This document shows positions 61,659 through 64,000 of a stretch of 64,000 bases of DNA, piece by piece. Position numbers and translations under genes: made by a program. Origin of the DNA: Lachnospiraceae bacterium (GTDB taxonomy: Bacteria; Bacillota; Clostridia; Lachnospirales; Lachnospiraceae); assembly GCA_910575275.1 (NCBI GenBank), contig CAJTEE010000007.1:186001-250000 (forward strand), read 5' to 3'. The stretch's first letter is position 1. Each line of letters opens with the position of its first letter. The notes beneath the pieces are model-generated. The model made no database searches, was not told where the DNA came from, and was given only the letters and a program-made list of their open reading frames with translations.

Positions 61659-62444
61659 TTAATTCCCTTTCTCCCCATCCCCCGTATTCTGCCTGTAAAG
61701 GATCAAAAGACCAGAAAGTAAAAGATCCGGCACATACGCGATCTCATGGCGGCATAAGGGCGTGATAAACCGCGCCATGCCGCCGGTCGCGACCAACGTG
61801 GCGGGCGCGCCCAGTTCCAGCTCCATGCGGTCGATGAGGCCGTCTATGGAGGCGGCGTTGCCGTACATGATGCCGTTTCGCATGCATTCGATCGTGTTTT
61901 TCCCGATCACACGCTTCGGCACGTCGAGGTTGATGCGCGGGAGCTGCGCGGTGTTGCTGACGAGGGAGTTGAGGGCGACGTTGACGCCCGGCAGGATCAC
62001 GCCTCCGATGTAGCAGCCGGTGCTGTCCACGACGTCCAGGGTCGTCGCGGTCCCCATGTCGATGACGATGACCGGGCTCTTATATTTGGCGATCGCGGCC
62101 ACGGCGGCCACGATCCGGTCTCCGCCGACCGTTTTTGGGTTGTCCATCTTGATGTTTAAGCCGGTCTTCATACCGGAGCCGACCAAGAGCGGCCGTTTGC
62201 CGGTGATTTTTTTGACGGCGGAGGAGACCGGGGCATTTAACGGCGGGACGACTGAGGAGAGGATTGCGCCCTCGATGTCGCCCCTCCTTACCCGGTGGAT
62301 CTCCAGTATATTTTTAAACATGATCGCGTATTCCAGGCTGGTCTTCCGGTCATCGGTGGTGATCCGCTCCTCAAAATAGGTGCGGGTCTCGTCGATGCCT
62401 CCTACGACGATATTGCTGTTTCCCATGTCAATCGCTAAAATCAT
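61659..62444 (-). CDS. coaX: Type III pantothenate kinase
   Basis: A 261-residue CoaX: phosphorylates pantothenate, the first step of coenzyme A synthesis, in the cytoplasm. ASKHA-fold motifs are visible: ILAIDMGNSNIVVGG (phosphate loop), PKTVGGDRIVAAVAA, VIVIDMGTATTLDVVD, GGVILPGV and LVATGGMARFI. The ATG at 62444 has AAGGAG eight bases upstream. It is divergent from coaBC, which acts next in the pathway. Confidence 0.9.
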   Translation of the reverse strand: MILAIDMGNSNIVVGGIDETRTYFEERITTDDRKTSLEYAIMFKNILEIHRVRRGDIEGAILSSVVPPLNAPVSSAVKKITGKRPLLVGSGMKTGLNIKMDNPKTVGGDRIVAAVAAIAKYKSPVIVIDMGTATTLDVVDSTGCYIGGVILPGVNVALNSLVSNTAQLPRINLDVPKRVIGKNTIECMRNGIMYGNAASIDGLIDRMELELGAPATLVATGGMARFITPLCRHEIAYVPDLLLSGLLILYRQNTGDGEKGN

Positions 62445-62607
62445 TGCGAAAACTCCTTCCACATTTGCCTCTTAAGTGCTATAATAGAAAACCAATAAGC
62501 GAAAACCCCGAATTATTTATGGTGTTTCCTGTCCAAAACGGCCGTTTGGCCCTGGTGTCACCACATTTTATCATATAATTCCGGGAATTACAACGGAGGA
62601 TTCCAAG

Positions 62608-63837
62608 ATGCTGAAGGGAAAAACCGTCCTTTTAGGCGTATCGGGCAGTATAGCGGCTTACAAGATTGCCTATCTGGCAAGTGCGTTAAAAAAGCTTTCT
62701 GCCGACGTCCATGTCCTGATGACGAAAAATGCCGTCAATTTCATCAATCCGATTACGTTTGAGACGCTGACCGGCAACAAATGCCTGGTGGACACGTTTG
62801 ACCGCAATTTCCAGTTTTCCGTGGAGCACGTTGCGCTCGCGAAGAAGGCGGATGTGGTCATGATCGCCCCGGCGACGGCCAACGTGATCGCCAAGCTCGC
62901 GCATGGCCTGGCGGATGACATGCTGACGACGACCATTCTGGCCTGCACCTGCAAGAAGCTTATCAGCCCGGCCATGAACACGCGCATGTTTGAGAACCCG
63001 GTCACGCAGGACAATTTAAAGACCTGCGAGCGCTACGGCATGGAGGTGATCGCCCCGGCGGACGGGTACCTGGCCTGCGGCGATACGGGGGCCGGGAAGA
63101 TGCCGGAGCCGGAGGTCCTTTTGGAATCTATCATCCGGGAGCTCTGCTATCAAAAAGACCTGGCCGGGAAAAAGATCCTCGTGACGGCCGGGCCGACGAG
63201 AGAGGCGATCGATCCGGTGCGCTATATTACGAACCATTCCACCGGCAAGATGGGCTACGCGGTGGCAAAGGCTGCAGCGTACCGCGGGGCCGATGTGACA
63301 CTCGTGACGGGGCCCGTGGCGCTTAAGCCGCCGATGCTTGTGAAGGTGGTGCCGGTGGAGAGTGCGAGGGAGATGTTTGAGGCCGTGACGGAAAGAAGCG
63401 CCGGCATGGATGCGATCATCAAGGCGGCTGCGGTGGCAGACTACAGGCCGCGGTTTGTGAATCCCGAAAAGACAAAGAAAAAGGACGGCGAGCTGGCGAT
63501 CGAGCTGGAACGGACCGACGATATCCTAAAATGGCTTGGGGAACACAAACGAAAAGGACAGTTCCTCTGCGGCTTCTCGATGGAGACGGAGCATATGCTG
63601 GAAAATTCCAGGGCAAAGCTTGCGAAGAAGAATCTGGACATGATTGTCGCGAATAACCTGAAGGTAGAGGGCGCCGGCTTCGGCACCGATACGAATGTGG
63701 TGACATTTATTAAGAAGGAAAAGGAAGTCCAGCTTGAGAGGATGCCAAAGGATCAGGTGGCAGACCGGCTGCTGGATGAAATCTTTTTTGGACGCGCGCG
63801 GGACGAGGAACAGACCGACGGCTCGGGATGCGTCTGA
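62608..63837 (+). CDS. coaBC: Phosphopantothenoylcysteine decarboxylase/phosphopantothenate-cysteine ligase
   Basis: A 409-residue bifunctional CoA-pathway enzyme. The N-terminal CoaC domain: LLGVSGSIAAYKIA, His in VEHVALAKKADVVMIAPATANVIAK, and SPAMNTRMFENPVTQDNL. The C-terminal CoaB domain from about 185: VTAGPTREAIDPVRYITNHSTG, KAAAVADYRP and GFSMETE. GGAGGATTCC precedes the ATG. The divergent coaX supplies the phosphopantothenate substrate. Confidence 0.95.
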   Translation: MLKGKTVLLGVSGSIAAYKIAYLASALKKLSADVHVLMTKNAVNFINPITFETLTGNKCLVDTFDRNFQFSVEHVALAKKADVVMIAPATANVIAKLAHGLADDMLTTTILACTCKKLISPAMNTRMFENPVTQDNLKTCERYGMEVIAPADGYLACGDTGAGKMPEPEVLLESIIRELCYQKDLAGKKILVTAGPTREAIDPVRYITNHSTGKMGYAVAKAAAYRGADVTLVTGPVALKPPMLVKVVPVESAREMFEAVTERSAGMDAIIKAAAVADYRPRFVNPEKTKKKDGELAIELERTDDILKWLGEHKRKGQFLCGFSMETEHMLENSRAKLAKKNLDMIVANNLKVEGAGFGTDTNVVTFIKKEKEVQLERMPKDQVADRLLDEIFFGRARDEEQTDGSGCV

Positions 63838-63885
63838 TAAATGGAGGCGGTTTGGGGAAAAGCAGGAACGGAGAGGAGATCGATT

Positions 63886-64000
63886 ATGAAAAGGAACAGA
63901 AACAACCAGGTAACGGCCGCGGTGTTCGCGCTCGCGCTTGCCGTAACGGCGATGACCGGCTGCGGAGGCGGAAAGGGGAGCGCGGTCCCCGCGGGACAGA
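63886..64000 (+). CDS. Lipoprotein, N-terminal part (cut by window end)
   Basis: Begins MKRNRNNQ, a basic signal sequence, hydrophobic core (VTAAVFALALAVTAM) and lipobox MTGC followed by GGG. GAGGAG lies upstream. Only 38 residues are present, so the mature function cannot be told. Confidence 0.75.
   Translation, partial: MKRNRNNQVTAAVFALALAVTAMTGCGGGKGSAVPAGQ

Overview
The window looks like DNA from a gut Clostridia species, probably Lachnospiraceae. The codon use and AGGAGG-type ribosome sites fit, and so do the Tn4451/Tn5397-style elements, the large serine recombinases and the coaX/coaBC locus at the right end. About the first 58 kb is a stack of nested mobile elements. Only roughly 58.1-64 kb reads as ordinary chromosome.

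Layout. 1-1815 is the right end of a Tn4451-like mobilizable element (MobV relaxase tnpZ, then tnpW). It has cut a giant SNF2-type helicase gene of an integrative conjugative element (ICE), and the 3' part of that gene continues at 1814-3514. The ICE then carries mobC, small membrane and unknown genes, a lone phospholipase D-like gene, a CHC2 primase-like gene, a MobP-type relaxase and a dense hairpin array that is probably part of oriT. About 8.3-25 kb is cargo for metal and drug handling: MATE pumps, a CDF transporter, CopA/CsoR, a zinc/cadmium ATPase, two ArsR repressors, AraC, TetR, DtxR, HxlR and winged-helix regulators, a nitroreductase and a radical SAM enzyme. The ICE resumes with XRE regulators, a SLOG protein, PemK toxin, ParB-like proteins and a triple large serine recombinase block (30289-42090), followed by a short recombinase-like protein without the catalytic serine. 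Its right end is near 42594.

Nesting. The middle of the three recombinases is split by a 6.8-kb integrative mobilizable element (32197-39016). That element has perfect 11-bp terminal inverted repeats and a GA target dinucleotide. It brings its own relaxase and TnpX/TndX-type recombinase. The ICE itself sits inside another TnpX-like recombinase gene, whose 3' part starts at 42595 and belongs to a further, decayed element with frameshifted parM and relaxase genes. Mobile elements here have repeatedly landed in the catalytic-domain region of other elements' recombinase genes.

48.6-54.1 kb is the least explained stretch. It holds a tiny protein like half of the RNA polymerase alpha C-terminal domain, a 954-residue helicase C-terminal/DUF1998 protein lacking its N-terminal ATPase half, a 142-residue possibly PUA/EVE-like protein and a coiled-coil DUF2325 protein. 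It could be a truncated DNA-processing or defence island. After it come a truncated aldo/keto reductase, two flavoproteins, recombinase debris and a GNAT gene. The chromosome then carries a MerR regulator divergent from an Fe-S aldo/keto reductase, a DUF362 protein, divergent coaX and coaBC, and the start of a lipoprotein.

Limits: families were assigned by recognising motifs by eye, without any search. Start sites were chosen from ribosome-binding sites. Several single-base frameshifts lie in homopolymers and could be assembly errors.
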